Of a stretch of DNA of 64,000 nt, positions 1-9,649 are shown piece after piece. The stretch comes from Bacteroidota bacterium (GTDB taxonomy: Bacteria; Bacteroidota; Bacteroidia; AKYH767-A; OLB10). The position numbers and the translations under genes were made by a program. The stretch covers positions 744,001 to 808,000 of the forward strand of contig JADJOA010000014.1 of NCBI GenBank assembly GCA_016714005.1, written 5' to 3'. Under the pieces are notes generated by a model. It was not told where the DNA came from. It ran no database searches and saw only the letters and a program-made list of their open reading frames with translations. Position 1 is the first letter of the stretch. Each line of letters begins with the position of its first letter.

Positions 1-3000
1 TTTTTCAAACAAGTATTGTTCAGCCATGCTTTTGCTTTCAGGTTTAAAATCTACTGTTTCGGTTTGTTCATTGGCAATCATCATTTCGTAACTTCTGTTT
101 GCATTAGAAGTTGTATCGGCAGAACAAGCATTTATCGATAAGCATGATTCAGTACTACCTGAAGGGTTTGTAACAAACCAATCATCTGACCCTACAGCTA
201 AACCTGTATCATTATATAAGGGTATGTAAGTAAAATGAGAAAATGCAGTACGAGGTAATTTTGGATAGTAATATGATGAACCACCAATTGACTGCGCCAT
301 AGTATCAATAACAGTAAACCTTGATGCTATTAATCCTAAGCCTACGTTATTCAAATTATTAGCACCATTATATGCTGAAATATTATATCCAAAATTTCCA
401 TTAAAAATATTACCCGCTTGTACTTGCTGACCAATGCTGGCATTGGTACCAAGATTTAACCCTGTAAAATTATTATTCATGGTATTTGCTTTGTAAGAAG
501 TGCCTGCGCAACCTCCTTCAAACCTAAAGCCAGCTATTTGATTGGTAACTTCATTACAATGGTAATTGCTGTTGGTTGAGTTAACAATATACATACCTGC
601 TAAACCGGAAACTAAATTAGAACCAGTCCAGGTAATATGATTGCATGAAACCAAAACGCTATCGCAAGCTGAAAGGAAAATGCCTCTGCACAAAAGGGGT
701 GGGGAGCCGCTTCCAAGCAGGGTGGTTTGAGTAATGTTGTTGCCTGTTATTTGATTTTTTTTGAGGTTTCCACCATACACCCCATACGATGCACCGTTTA
801 GATTAATGGTATTATTCCAAATAAAATATTTGGTAGTGCTGTTTGCACCTTCAGATAAATAAACCCCGTAACCATAGCCTTGTAATGGCGCTGTAAGTGG
901 GCTTACAACTATGGTGTTGTTGCGCACAATAATAGAATCTCCCGTTGCAGCCAGAACAGTGTTAGCGCGTGAATCAATACCTATAGATTTGGTGTAAATG
1001 GAGTTTCCGGTTATTTTTATTTTATTGGATGGGTGTGTACATGAGTTGATTTTAATACCTGTGCTAATTACCGAAATAATAGTGGTATCTATAGTAAGAG
1101 AGCTATAGTTAGCATACACACCACCATAGCAGCCTGCAATTGTTGCATTGGTATTATCGTTTCTGGGATACACTGTAAGGTTGCCAGGTCTTACTGATGA
1201 TGTTCCGGTAGATGTAATTGCATACCCAAAACTTATTCCGGCAATTAAGTAAGAAGGATCAATGTGTATGTTATCAAAGAAAGAATTACGGACAATAGCC
1301 CCGTTGCATCTATAAGCAATTATACCGTTATTCATGTTTATAAATTGGTTTTTATCAGAAATAGAACTGTTGCTGCCAATTGTTCCAGCCCAATCATTTA
1401 ATTCAATACCTGAGTGAGGAATAGTTATGGAGGTATTTTGCCCTGCATATCGGTTTTTAAATGCGGGTGCAATCATTGCAAAAACAGTTCTTGTAATTTC
1501 AAGCTGAGTGCCATTAACTGATGTGGTTCCATTCTTTTGTGGTACAAAAATGCCTTTCATGTTGTTGTGAAAGTAGCTATAGTGTGATTTTATTTTTGAT
1601 TTGTCGTGCGCAAAAATGGCTATGTTGGCATCTTTAATATATGATTCTTCGTCTAACTCCATAGTAGGTATGAGAGGAGAACTACTAAGGAGTTTGCGCA
1701 TAACCACCCCGCGCCACATGTGGGTGCAGCCTTCAATAACTGTTTCATTCAAATAAAACACGCCACTGTCAAGCACTACAATTTGAGCGCCTGAGTCAAC
1801 AATCATTTTGCATTGAAAGAGTTGCAAGGTATCGTTTACGAATAGTGTATCTTTCAGGTAGAAGTTGGTTGTGTAGAAAGTATTTGGCAAAGAAGTGGAG
1901 TAAACGTTGTGATTAAGTAGCATGGTAGTGGAATCGGAACATGGTAAATATGTGGTAACGCATACGCTGTCGGTAACCGTTGTTCCTGTTGCATTGTTGG
2001 CTACCCACACTTGGTTATAGTTAGCACTGCACGGGTTGGCTTGTAAAAAATAACCCAGTAAGTTAATAGTGCTGCAATCGCCAGCATTTAATGTTAAAGG
2101 GGAAGGAATGGAACCGAAAGTGATAACAAAGTTTGCGGGAAGTGTATCTGTAACGGCAAGAGTAAGCGTAGTATCGCTTTTATTACAAATTTCAATGGAA
2201 TATTGTACAATATCAGAATAAGAGGCAGCGTGTGTTGTATCAACGGTTTTGGTAACGGAGAAACAATCTGTGCAATGACTTCCTTGATAAACATACGCTT
2301 CGGGATCAAACAGTGCAGTTGAATCTGCAGTAGTTGAAACCACGGTATCATTACAAAATGTTACACCTTCTAAATTTATATCAGCAAAAGCGCGGGGTGG
2401 AGAAAAGCTGCAAGTTGGCACTACCGTAACAAGTATGCAAATTGATTTACCAAGCGCCATTTCTCCATCAGTTATTCCAATAGCATTCAATGAATCTATG
2501 CTAATGCTCCATGTGAAGGAATTTACAGGGTTTAATCCAACCGTGTCGGAGTTTGGAAAGCCAACTGCTCCCGGTTGATATGCAGAAGCACTTAAAATAG
2601 TTAAGCCTGTAGGAATGTTTGTTAGGAAAACATTTTGCGGATAAAATGTTCCGTCAGATGTAGAACTGAACTTGGCTAAGTATTGAATGGTATCGCACAA
2701 ATAATAACCGGAACCAATGTATTCAAGCCCGAAGTTTTCTAATTTAAACTCTCCGTCTTGCAAAGTTATTTGCTGCTCCACAGCCATGCACGTGTTTGAA
2801 GGACTGAAAGGTGTGGTAGGATAATTATTACAATTCCAGCCTGTGTAAATACTGATTGTATCAGTAACGCTATCTCCCAAACAGGAAATATAAGACGCAC
2901 ATAATCGCCCTGTAATTTTAGTTGTATCATTTGCAAGCGAGGGCGAAACAGGAATGACCTGACCTATTACATTTATAGGCGCTCCATTAGTTGGAATAAA

Positions 3001-6000
3001 CTGCCAATTGGAAAGATAGGGAACTGTTGTTGCAGAGGGTACAGCAATATAAATGAAATTAGCGGCTGCCGTAAGATAGCTTTCAGTATTTACAATCAGG
3101 CTTACAGGAACGTTTGTAAAAGTAATACTGTCGCAAACTGTTCTTTTTGTAACTGTAATATCGGTTTGGTTATAAACTGCATTTAAATGAGGCACGTTTA
3201 TAAAAACACCATCTTCAACTAAATTAAGTGTATCGGCATTGGCTGTGCAGTTTGTATTGATATTTAAACAAGGTATAACTACTCCGTTAAAAGAAACGGT
3301 AAGGCTTGAATCATCAACAACTAAAACAGAATCGCAATTTTGTTTTTGTAAGGTAAATTCAATAATGCGATTTGTATATTGATCTCCAATATATGCCGTA
3401 GTGTCAGCAAAAGGATAGGTTGTGTTTGTATCAATACAAAGAGCAGGAGCAAACACAGTGTTATTAAATGCAACAAGCCCTGTGTTTGAGGGTGGAGTAA
3501 ATGCTTGCCAGTTTGTTGCTACACCTACAGTAGCCGTTGGGCTTGATGGTGTTGTTATATCCAATTCCATTTGGGTTCGTGCTGCTGTAATTGTATAACC
3601 GGAAGGGATTTGAACTGAGTAATTTTCAGGACCTAAAATGGGTGGACGATATTCGTAAGGGTATGCATTGACTACTTTGTTATCGAAGTTGGCAATGTTT
3701 GTCGACACTTCAATTCTCAAAGTTTTTGTACAAGCCGATGTATTAAAATAGCGGCTGTTATTTTGTATTTGTGATGCAAAATGATAAAACCTGCCACCAT
3801 ACGTTTCGCAGAAAAATAAATAGTGGTTTGTATAGGCTGTGTCCATCAGGTTCATTGGTGGAGATTGCGATGTATCAAGTGTTATATTTAGGGAATCATT
3901 AAGTTCAGCAACTGTATTTAAAGCCTGATGAAAAGTGCTAACATTGGCAGTGGTTTTTATATCGCCACTTAAAAACATGGTATTTTGAATGTTTATTTCT
4001 TTTATATAATCTTCCAGTACCAATGAAAGCGGATTGGGTTGCCAGTTACCACAAACGCGATAGGTTACTTTAAGCCTGTATTGCTGGTTAATTTCAAATG
4101 TGGTGAACGGATTAGTTGCATCGTTGTTAAAGTAAAGAGAAGGATATTGATGTAACGTACCTGCTAATGTTCCTGAACTATCATAGGCAGTAAATGTAAA
4201 CAGGAATACATTATTGGTTGCTCCTGTTGAAAGGAAAGTGGCAAGGTTTGCGCCACCTATTCTTACTTCGCGTTGTGTTCTCCATTTTGCGGGGTCGTCT
4301 TCAAATTCACTGCAATTGATGCAGTTTGGAGTTGTGGTGTTGGGCGCATCAATGTATAAATAAATGCTATCAACCGTTAAAGCAAACGTATCAAATCCCA
4401 TAGGGATAATTCTTGAAAGTTGAAGGACGGGAAGGTTTGCACCTATCGCAGTCATTTGCGAATAAGTATATCCAATTCCAAATTCTCCATCCTGAAAATG
4501 TGAAGATGTGTAATCGGTAACTCTATCACCAAAACTACTGGCATTGGTTCTAAGCAGTTGTTCAAAATTGTTGTACCAGGTACTGTTTGTGTTTATTTGT
4601 GGCAATCCTGCATCAGCCCTTGAATCATTATCCGAGTCCTGCAAACCGAAACTGGAACGTTGCATGTTGTACTTGTCAACTATAATTCCCGGGTGTGCGC
4701 AGCCAGGACAATGCACAATTATTTTTGCTGTATTTTTTCTTAAGGGCAACCATTGTGCATAGGTCGGACTGAAAGTAAGCGTGTCAATGTTATTAGTCGG
4801 GATGTTGAGGGTAACGCATGAGTTTGGATTTGCCAGTAAACAAAACTTGACTTCGTAAGGTGTTTGGTCGGGAGTGTTTGCACAGCAAGCCTGAAGTTTG
4901 AATTCAAATGTTCCTCTGTCTAAAAAATCTTTCATGGCACTATCACTTAAATTATAATAGTAAAACCATTCTGATGCCGTGCATAAATTAGGATTGCTTG
5001 CTGTATGCCAATAAATGGGTATGGCAGTTATAGAAGAACCAGTAAGCGGGTTTGTTAATTTTAGGTTTGCATGAGTGGACGGGTCTTTGATTCGTAACCC
5101 AACAGCAGTTTTTACACTTATTCTTAAATAGCCTTGCAAGGTGCAATTATTGGGTTGGTTGTTACAGCCTAATAAGTTGTAGTCATTAAATGCGCTCGCT
5201 TCTATCAATCCTTTTAGGTTTATTGAGAAAATACTGCTGTCGCCAAAAGTTTGTCCGCTTGGTACGCTTAAATCGGTTTTCGTTGGATAGAAATCGGTTT
5301 GCAGATTAAAGTCATATCCAGGTGGATTATCAAGATTAGAAATATAATTACTGCCCCAAAATGTCCGGTTCGGTGGATTGGGAGATGCCTCTTGAATGGT
5401 AACTATTCCGTTGCAGACAGATTTGCTTGCTGTTTTTAAACTATCAAACGACCAACGGCTGTAATATTTTGCTTGGTTGTAAAGCGAATCGTTTTCTTCG
5501 CTGCATTTAAAAGTGGTGAAGAAAAACTCGAGTGTATCATTTACACCAAAGTCTTTAATTGCAACTCTTGCACTACTCAAAGCATCAGTAACTGATGTTG
5601 TGCAAAAGGAAGCAGTTTTTAAAATAAATGTGGTATCAATTATTGCGCATTGTGTGCATTTTGTTTGTACTCGCACTGATTGTTTGGAAACAAGCGAAAG
5701 AAAATTTATAGAATTTGGAAACGCGCCAAGTTGTTTGAAAACAAAACGCATAGTGTCAATGGCTTCGCCTCCGCTATTTGTAAATCGGTAATGCCAGTCA
5801 ATGCTTTGTGATGTATCGTTAGGGCAACTGTTATCGTTAGGAGTTGGAGCAGGTAAAACCCGGTTTACAAGTATTCTATCATCTGTGGTTTGGCTTACTT
5901 TATATGTATGAACAAATGAAATGCCGTTACACTCACTACAAAATAAATTATCTGTTGGGCTATGACTGCAACGGTAAGTAAGTGATGCTGAAACATTGCC

Positions 6001-6798
6001 TGAATCATTAAGGCAATCATTTAAACTTACAAGTTGCCTGATACATAAAGTATCAAGCGGATTGATGACTGTTGTTATTTCATTTCCGGTACTAAAACTT
6101 GTAAAGGATGTGCCAGATGTATCTCTAAAGCTAAAGCCCAAATCCACCAATTGATTATAATAATTTGGCGTAGCATCAGGATTAAAAGTAAACTTGATAA
6201 AGAGGGGAATAGTTGGGTTTGTGTTTTTGTAATAGAAGTTCAGATAACGCGGTGTTAAATATCCAACCTGAAAATTTTGTGTTCCGGTAACATTGACCAA
6301 TTGTGGAATTTGAAAACTGGTGGACAAAGTATTATTTGCTTCACCTGCAACTATATAGGAATATTGGTTTGATGCATCTGTAAAAGTTTGAATTAAATTA
6401 TAGGTAGAGTTTGAACCTGCATTTAATCCTATTGAGCAATCAAGTAATATTTTATAATAAATAACGGTGCTTGCACTTGTAAGTGTTGCAACCCATGAGT
6501 TGTTAGCTGTGTCTGTTACAGCATTGGTATAAGTACCAATAATAGAATCAACCACAATTAAAATTCTTTCATCTGGAGAGCATGCTGAATTGGTATCTCC
6601 TGTACTTAAACTGACTGCTATTGTAAAGTGAGAGCCATTGGAACTAACCGATGCAGAAAAACGGTTTTCCATGCAGCCTCCAATTGCAGGTGAAAGCTGG
6701 CTTACTGTTATAGTGTCGGGTGTTTGTGCAATCAGGTTTGTTGTGCAAACGAAGCAAATCAGAATTTGCGTTGTGATAAGTGCGATTAGTTTTTTCAT
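1..6798 (-). CDS. Giant secreted adhesin-like protein, 3' end outside window
   Basis: One open frame of 2266 codons runs from the ATG at 6798 to the window edge without a stop; I translated it throughout. It opens with a signal peptide (MKKLIALITTQILICFVCTT..., cleavage after ...LIAQ). Most of the protein is a string of Cys- and Thr/Asn-rich beta-sandwich-like modules. Around residues 1508-1575 lies a DUF11/CARDB-like repeat (SVTKTVDTTHAASYSDIVQY). Residues ~1630-2230 are an Asn/Gly/Ile-rich right-handed parallel beta-helix of the pectate-lyase-like type (repeated ITGNxI, NNTI). Such proteins in Bacteroidota usually end in a T9SS sorting domain; here that would lie beyond base 1. Function is inferred only as a cell-surface or secreted adhesin/structural protein. 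It shows no frameshift, unlike many neighbours. Confidence 0.85.
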   Translation of the reverse strand, partial: MKKLIALITTQILICFVCTTNLIAQTPDTITVSQLSPAIGGCMENRFSASVSSNGSHFTIAVSLSTGDTNSACSPDERILIVVDSIIGTYTNAVTDTANNSWVATLTSASTVIYYKILLDCSIGLNAGSNSTYNLIQTFTDASNQYSYIVAGEANNTLSTSFQIPQLVNVTGTQNFQVGYLTPRYLNFYYKNTNPTIPLFIKFTFNPDATPNYYNQLVDLGFSFRDTSGTSFTSFSTGNEITTVINPLDTLCIRQLVSLNDCLNDSGNVSASLTYRCSHSPTDNLFCSECNGISFVHTYKVSQTTDDRILVNRVLPAPTPNDNSCPNDTSQSIDWHYRFTNSGGEAIDTMRFVFKQLGAFPNSINFLSLVSKQSVRVQTKCTQCAIIDTTFILKTASFCTTSVTDALSSARVAIKDFGVNDTLEFFFTTFKCSEENDSLYNQAKYYSRWSFDSLKTASKSVCNGIVTIQEASPNPPNRTFWGSNYISNLDNPPGYDFNLQTDFYPTKTDLSVPSGQTFGDSSIFSINLKGLIEASAFNDYNLLGCNNQPNNCTLQGYLRISVKTAVGLRIKDPSTHANLKLTNPLTGSSITAIPIYWHTASNPNLCTASEWFYYYNLSDSAMKDFLDRGTFEFKLQACCANTPDQTPYEVKFCLLANPNSCVTLNIPTNNIDTLTFSPTYAQWLPLRKNTAKIIVHCPGCAHPGIIVDKYNMQRSSFGLQDSDNDSRADAGLPQINTNSTWYNNFEQLLRTNASSFGDRVTDYTSSHFQDGEFGIGYTYSQMTAIGANLPVLQLSRIIPMGFDTFALTVDSIYLYIDAPNTTTPNCINCSEFEDDPAKWRTQREVRIGGANLATFLSTGATNNVFLFTFTAYDSSGTLAGTLHQYPSLYFNNDATNPFTTFEINQQYRLKVTYRVCGNWQPNPLSLVLEDYIKEINIQNTMFLSGDIKTTANVSTFHQALNTVAELNDSLNITLDTSQSPPMNLMDTAYTNHYLFFCETYGGRFYHFASQIQNNSRYFNTSACTKTLRIEVSTNIANFDNKVVNAYPYEYRPPILGPENYSVQIPSGYTITAARTQMELDITTPSSPTATVGVATNWQAFTPPSNTGLVAFNNTVFAPALCIDTNTTYPFADTTAYIGDQYTNRIIEFTLQKQNCDSVLVVDDSSLTVSFNGVVIPCLNINTNCTANADTLNLVEDGVFINVPHLNAVYNQTDITVTKRTVCDSITFTNVPVSLIVNTESYLTAAANFIYIAVPSATTVPYLSNWQFIPTNGAPINVIGQVIPVSPSLANDTTKITGRLCASYISCLGDSVTDTISIYTGWNCNNYPTTPFSPSNTCMAVEQQITLQDGEFKLENFGLEYIGSGYYLCDTIQYLAKFSSTSDGTFYPQNVFLTNIPTGLTILSASAYQPGAVGFPNSDTVGLNPVNSFTWSISIDSLNAIGITDGEMALGKSICILVTVVPTCSFSPPRAFADINLEGVTFCNDTVVSTTADSTALFDPEAYVYQGSHCTDCFSVTKTVDTTHAASYSDIVQYSIEICNKSDTTLTLAVTDTLPANFVITFGSIPSPLTLNAGDCSTINLLGYFLQANPCSANYNQVWVANNATGTTVTDSVCVTTYLPCSDSTTMLLNHNVYSTSLPNTFYTTNFYLKDTLFVNDTLQLFQCKMIVDSGAQIVVLDSGVFYLNETVIEGCTHMWRGVVMRKLLSSSPLIPTMELDEESYIKDANIAIFAHDKSKIKSHYSYFHNNMKGIFVPQKNGTTSVNGTQLEITRTVFAMIAPAFKNRYAGQNTSITIPHSGIELNDWAGTIGSNSSISDKNQFINMNNGIIAYRCNGAIVRNSFFDNIHIDPSYLIAGISFGYAITSTGTSSVRPGNLTVYPRNDNTNATIAGCYGGVYANYSSLTIDTTIISVISTGIKINSCTHPSNKIKITGNSIYTKSIGIDSRANTVLAATGDSIIVRNNTIVVSPLTAPLQGYGYGVYLSEGANSTTKYFIWNNTINLNGASYGVYGGNLKKNQITGNNITQTTLLGSGSPPLLCRGIFLSACDSVLVSCNHITWTGSNLVSGLAGMYIVNSTNSNYHCNEVTNQIAGFRFEGGCAGTSYKANTMNNNFTGLNLGTNASIGQQVQAGNIFNGNFGYNISAYNGANNLNNVGLGLIASRFTVIDTMAQSIGGSSYYYPKLPRTAFSHFTYIPLYNDTGLAVGSDDWFVTNPSGSTESCLSINACSADTTSNANRSYEMMIANEQTETVDFKPESKSMAEQYLFEK

Positions 6799-6916
6799 GT
6801 TGATGATGTTTTAGGAATTGTAAAACTACAATGCGGGTTTAAGATTTGTATTTTTTTATTATTAAAAAATTGGGTTAGACATGCTGGTGCAAAAAAAATC
6901 GCGCGGTACTCAGCCA

Positions 6917-7030
6917 CTTGGTCTGAGGTACCGCGAAGCACCCACTACACAAATAAGCCAAGCCCGCGCTTAAGGCGAGCGTGTTGCTTATTCTTGTGCA
7001 GTGTAAAATTTCGCGGATTTTCAGACCAAG
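6917..7030. repeat. Long imperfect palindrome (~114 bp)
   Basis: Nested complementary arms are visible: CTTGGTCTGA at 6917-6926 with TCAGACCAAG at 7021-7030, CCGCGAA near 6931 with TTCGCGG near 7010, and AATAAGC at 6952-6958 with GCTTATT at 6986-6992. The centre is GC-rich (CGCGCTTAAGGCGAGCG) in an AT-rich context. It could be a small non-autonomous insertion (MITE/REP-like) or a structured transcript. No flanking gene claims it. Confidence 0.6.
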
Positions 7031-7242
7031 AATATTGCTAACGCAATTTTATATTTCTATTGAATTTTCAACATCGTAATTAATTTTTTGTTGGATAGAC
7101 GATTTGACCAATTTGATCTTCTAAAATCAAAAGTAAATTAATTTCAATTGCCCATTATTTAAAAACAGAGATTGTTGTACCTATGTTGTACCCATGTAAT
7201 AGAAAAAGCCGCATCAACTGCGAATTTTCTCTTTGTGATAAA

Positions 7243-7286
7243 GAGCGGATTTGAACCAAGAACCTTTGGATTATGAACCTAATAAG
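7243..7286 (-). other. tRNA-Met-like 3' fragment (relic)
   Basis: Read on the minus strand, the segment contains an anticodon-loop-like TTCATAA (anticodon CAT) followed by CCAAAGGTTCTTGG and a T-loop-like TTCAAAT CC. This matches the order of the anticodon arm and T arm of an elongator tRNA-Met. The acceptor stem, D arm and correct stem pairing are missing, so it is not a functional tRNA. Such half-tRNAs are typical of attachment-site scars left by integrative elements; that origin is inference. Confidence 0.4.
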
Positions 7287-7322
7287 AAAGAGAAACCGGT
7301 GTGCAAATAGTGTGCAAATACA

Positions 7323-7348
7323 AAAGGAGTTCTTTTCAGAACTCCTTT
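7323..7348 (-). terminator. Hairpin terminator downstream of tRNA-Asn
   Basis: Perfect 10-bp stem AAAGGAGTTC / GAACTCCTTT with a 6-base loop, 19 bases beyond the 3' end of the minus-strand tRNA gene. It is positioned to end the tRNA transcript. Confidence 0.7.
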
Positions 7349-7367
7349 AAGCTACTGATTATCAGTG

Positions 7368-7441
7368 CTCCCCCTCCTGGGCTCGAACCAGGGACCCCAT
7401 GATTAACAGTCATGTGCTCTAACCAGCTGAGCTAAGGAGGA
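7368..7441 (-). tRNA. tRNA-Asn (GTT)
   Basis: 74-nt cloverleaf on the minus strand. The acceptor stem TCCTCCT/AGGGGGA pairs fully (one G-T). The anticodon stem CATGA/TCATG encloses loop CTGTTAA with anticodon GTT (plus-strand 7405-7407). The T stem CCTGG/CCAGG encloses TTCGAGC. Discriminator base G; the CCA end is not encoded. It stands alone, followed by its own hairpin terminator. Confidence 0.95.
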
Positions 7442-7662
7442 ATGTTTTCTTTTCTTTTCGAATTTTATCAAAGGAAGAAAACATCTTTTCCGGCTCGAGC
7501 CATCCGCCATAGGCGGACTAAAACACTTGTCATGAGATGCACCGTTGTGCAAAGGGACGGCAAAAATAAAAAGATAAACTAAAAAGCAAAATCAGATATT
7601 ACTTTTTTAGAGTTAATATAAATATATAATTCAATAAGTACTAAGTGTAGAGAAGCAAGGGT
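7442..7662. other. Intergenic spacer with short palindrome
   Basis: No gene seen. A 15-base palindrome TCCGCCATAGGCGGA lies at 7503-7517, upstream of the tRNA-Asn gene on its strand. The remainder is AT-rich leader for the aminotransferase gene. Confidence 0.6.
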
Positions 7663-7670
7663 TACCTTTG
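7663..7670 (+). promoter_or_regulatory. Bacteroidota -7 box for the aminotransferase gene
   Basis: TACCTTTG matches the TAnnTTTG -7 consensus of the Bacteroidota primary sigma factor and lies 16 bases before the ATG at 7687. No good -33 TTTG is visible at the usual spacing, so the call rests on the -7 box only. Confidence 0.55.
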
Positions 7671-7686
7671 TCGCTTACTTTTCTTT

Positions 7687-8841
7687 ATGCAATTTAACGG
7701 AATCATCAAATCAAAACTCCACAAAAGCGGCACTAGTATATTTTCTGTAATGAGCGGCATGGCAACAGAGTTTAATGCCATCAATCTTTCTCAGGGTTTT
7801 CCCAATTTTGAAATTAGCAACGAGCTGGTTTCTCTTGTAAACAAATACATGAAAAAGGGATTTAATCAATACGCTCCCATGCCAGGCATCATTTCTTTGC
7901 GCGAGAGAATTGCCGAAAAAATGGAGAAACTTTATTCATGCAAATACAATCCCGAAACAGAAATTACTATTACAAGCGGTGGCACGCAGGCAATATTTAC
8001 TGCCATACAGGCGCTGGTTAGAGAAAAGGATGAGGTGATAATTTTTGATCCTGCTTATGATTCTTATGCGCCTGCAGTTGAACTTGCGGGTGGTGTGCCA
8101 ATACATGTAAATTTAAAATATCCAAACTTTCAAATTGACTGGAATGATGTAAAAAAACTGGTTAACCAGCGCACACGTTTGATTATGATTAACACTCCGC
8201 ACAACCCCAGCGGAGCAATTATGACTGCAAAAGATATGACTGCATTGGAAAAAATAACATCCAAATCTGATATTATTGTTTTAAGTGATGAAGTTTATGA
8301 GCATGTAATTTTTGATGGCTACGAACACCAAAGTGTGGCGCGTTATCCTAAACTTGCCGAAAGATCAATTATTGTTTACTCTTTCGGTAAAACATTTCAT
8401 ACCACAGGTTGGAAAATGGGTTATTGTATTGCTCCTCAAAATTTAACTACCGAGTTGAGAAAAGTACATCAGTTTATGGTTTTTTCTGCCAACACACCGG
8501 TTCAACATGCTTACGCTGAGTTTATGAGTAATGAAAGAAACTATATGGGTATTGATAAATTTTACCAACACAAACGTGATTATTTTTGGAGTCTTATGAA
8601 AAACTCAAAATTTAAATCGTTGCCATGCAGTGGTTCTTACTTTCAGTTGATGGACTACTCAAAAATAAGCAATGATAGAGATACTGATTTTGCTGTAAAA
8701 CTTACCAAAGAAAATGGTGTTGCTACCATTCCTGTTTCGGTGTTTTATAAAAATGCCATTGATAATAAACTGCTTCGTTTTTGTTTTGCAAAAGATGATG
8801 AAACCTTAGAGAAGGCTGCGGAAAAGCTTTTGAAAATCTGA
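7687..8841 (+). CDS. PLP-dependent methionine/kynurenine aminotransferase
   Basis: 384-residue class I/II aminotransferase of the YbdL/KAT type, a cytosolic enzyme transferring the amino group of methionine, glutamine or aromatic amino acids to 2-oxo acids. Visible landmarks are NLSQGFPNFE near the N-terminus, the substrate-binding NPSGA (residues 173-177), DEVYEH (201-206), and the PLP-lysine motif SFGKTFHTTGWKMGY with Lys235. Length is normal for the family. The downstream omega-amidase gene begins 17 bases later; this pairing is the known glutamine transaminase-omega-amidase module, in which the amidase hydrolyses 2-oxoglutaramate or 2-oxosuccinamate made by the transaminase. That supports YbdL-like rather than aspartate aminotransferase function. 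Substrate preference is inferred. Confidence 0.88.
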   Translation: MQFNGIIKSKLHKSGTSIFSVMSGMATEFNAINLSQGFPNFEISNELVSLVNKYMKKGFNQYAPMPGIISLRERIAEKMEKLYSCKYNPETEITITSGGTQAIFTAIQALVREKDEVIIFDPAYDSYAPAVELAGGVPIHVNLKYPNFQIDWNDVKKLVNQRTRLIMINTPHNPSGAIMTAKDMTALEKITSKSDIIVLSDEVYEHVIFDGYEHQSVARYPKLAERSIIVYSFGKTFHTTGWKMGYCIAPQNLTTELRKVHQFMVFSANTPVQHAYAEFMSNERNYMGIDKFYQHKRDYFWSLMKNSKFKSLPCSGSYFQLMDYSKISNDRDTDFAVKLTKENGVATIPVSVFYKNAIDNKLLRFCFAKDDETLEKAAEKLLKI

Positions 8842-8858
8842 TACTAAAATATTTAACC

Positions 8859-9649
8859 ATGAATAATCTCAGAATTACAACTGTACAAACAAAACTACAT
8901 TGGGAAGATTCTAAAAAGAATCTTGCACATTTTTCTTCTTTACTTAAATCGGTTAAGCCAAACAGCACAGATATAATAGTGTTGCCCGAAATGTTCACTA
9001 CTGCATTTAGCATGAATGCCAAAAAGCTTGCAGAGAAAATGGATGGTGTTAGTATGAAGTGGATGGCAAAACTTGCATCAGAAAAAAAAACGCTGCTGTA
9101 TGTGGCAGTTTAATCATTGAAGCGAACAATCATTACTACAACCGTTTAATATGGATGAACCCAAGTGGTGCGTATGCACATTATGATAAAAGGCATTTAT
9201 TCCGCATGGCTGATGAGCATAAAACATTTTCAGCGGGGCATAAAAAATTAATTGTGTTACTTAAAGGATGGCGTGTAGCTCCGTTTGTATGCTATGATTT
9301 AAGATTTCCGGTTTGGATGCGAAATCATAATGAGTACGACTGCGCCATTGTAATTGCTAACTGGCCTGAGAAAAGAAGTTTTGCATGGAAGCAGTTATTG
9401 ATTTCACGCGCAATAGAAAATCAATCGTATGTTGTGGGGCTTAACCGAATTGGCAGGGATGGAAATAAAATTTCTTATACAGGCGATAGTATGGTACTTG
9501 ATCCATTAGGAAAAAAAATAAGCAAGACAAAGCCATCGTTGCAAAAATTAGAAACCGTAACGCTTCAGATGAAAACACTTGAAGATTTACGCCATTCGTT
9601 TCCTGTTATGAACGATGCTGATACTTTTCATATTGACCTGAATCATTAA
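8859..9649 (+). CDS. Omega-amidase (YafV/Nit2-like carbon-nitrogen hydrolase), frameshifted
   Basis: Nitrilase-superfamily amidase, about 263 residues, predicted to hydrolyse alpha-keto acid amides produced by the upstream aminotransferase. The catalytic triad is visible: Glu44 in VLPEMF, Lys in YDKRHLFRM and Cys in FVCYDLRFPVW. The reading frame changes at the nine-A run 9082-9090: the first frame ends at 9113, while the continuing homologous sequence (CGSLIIEANNHYYNRL) is in another frame that ends at 9649. The homopolymer location makes a sequencing indel the simplest explanation. Its stop overlaps the next ATG by one base (TAATG), suggesting translational coupling. Confidence 0.85.

Larger units (their letters stand above)
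6799..7322. other. Gene-free interval with palindrome and tRNA-like relic
   Basis: No convincing coding frame is visible on either strand. It holds the upstream region of the giant gene, the long palindrome at 6917-7030, a tRNA-Met-like fragment at 7243-7286 and a short direct repeat TGTGCAAATA at 7300-7309 and 7311-7320. The combination resembles scars of past element insertion next to a tRNA gene, but no integrase or transposase remains in the window. Confidence 0.6.

Noticed and set aside
2094..2351. 85-residue minus-strand frame inside the giant gene
   Set aside because: It is a shadow: it lies in a different frame of the unbroken 2266-codon gene and encodes low-complexity Leu/Ile/Pro sequence.
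4544..5791. Two plus-strand frames of 72 and 92 residues
   Set aside because: Antisense shadows of the giant gene; no ribosome binding site or known domain.
9059..9113. Programmed frameshift in the omega-amidase
   Set aside because: Only a long A-run is present, without a conserved slippery heptamer plus structure, and similar indels occur in many unrelated genes of the window.
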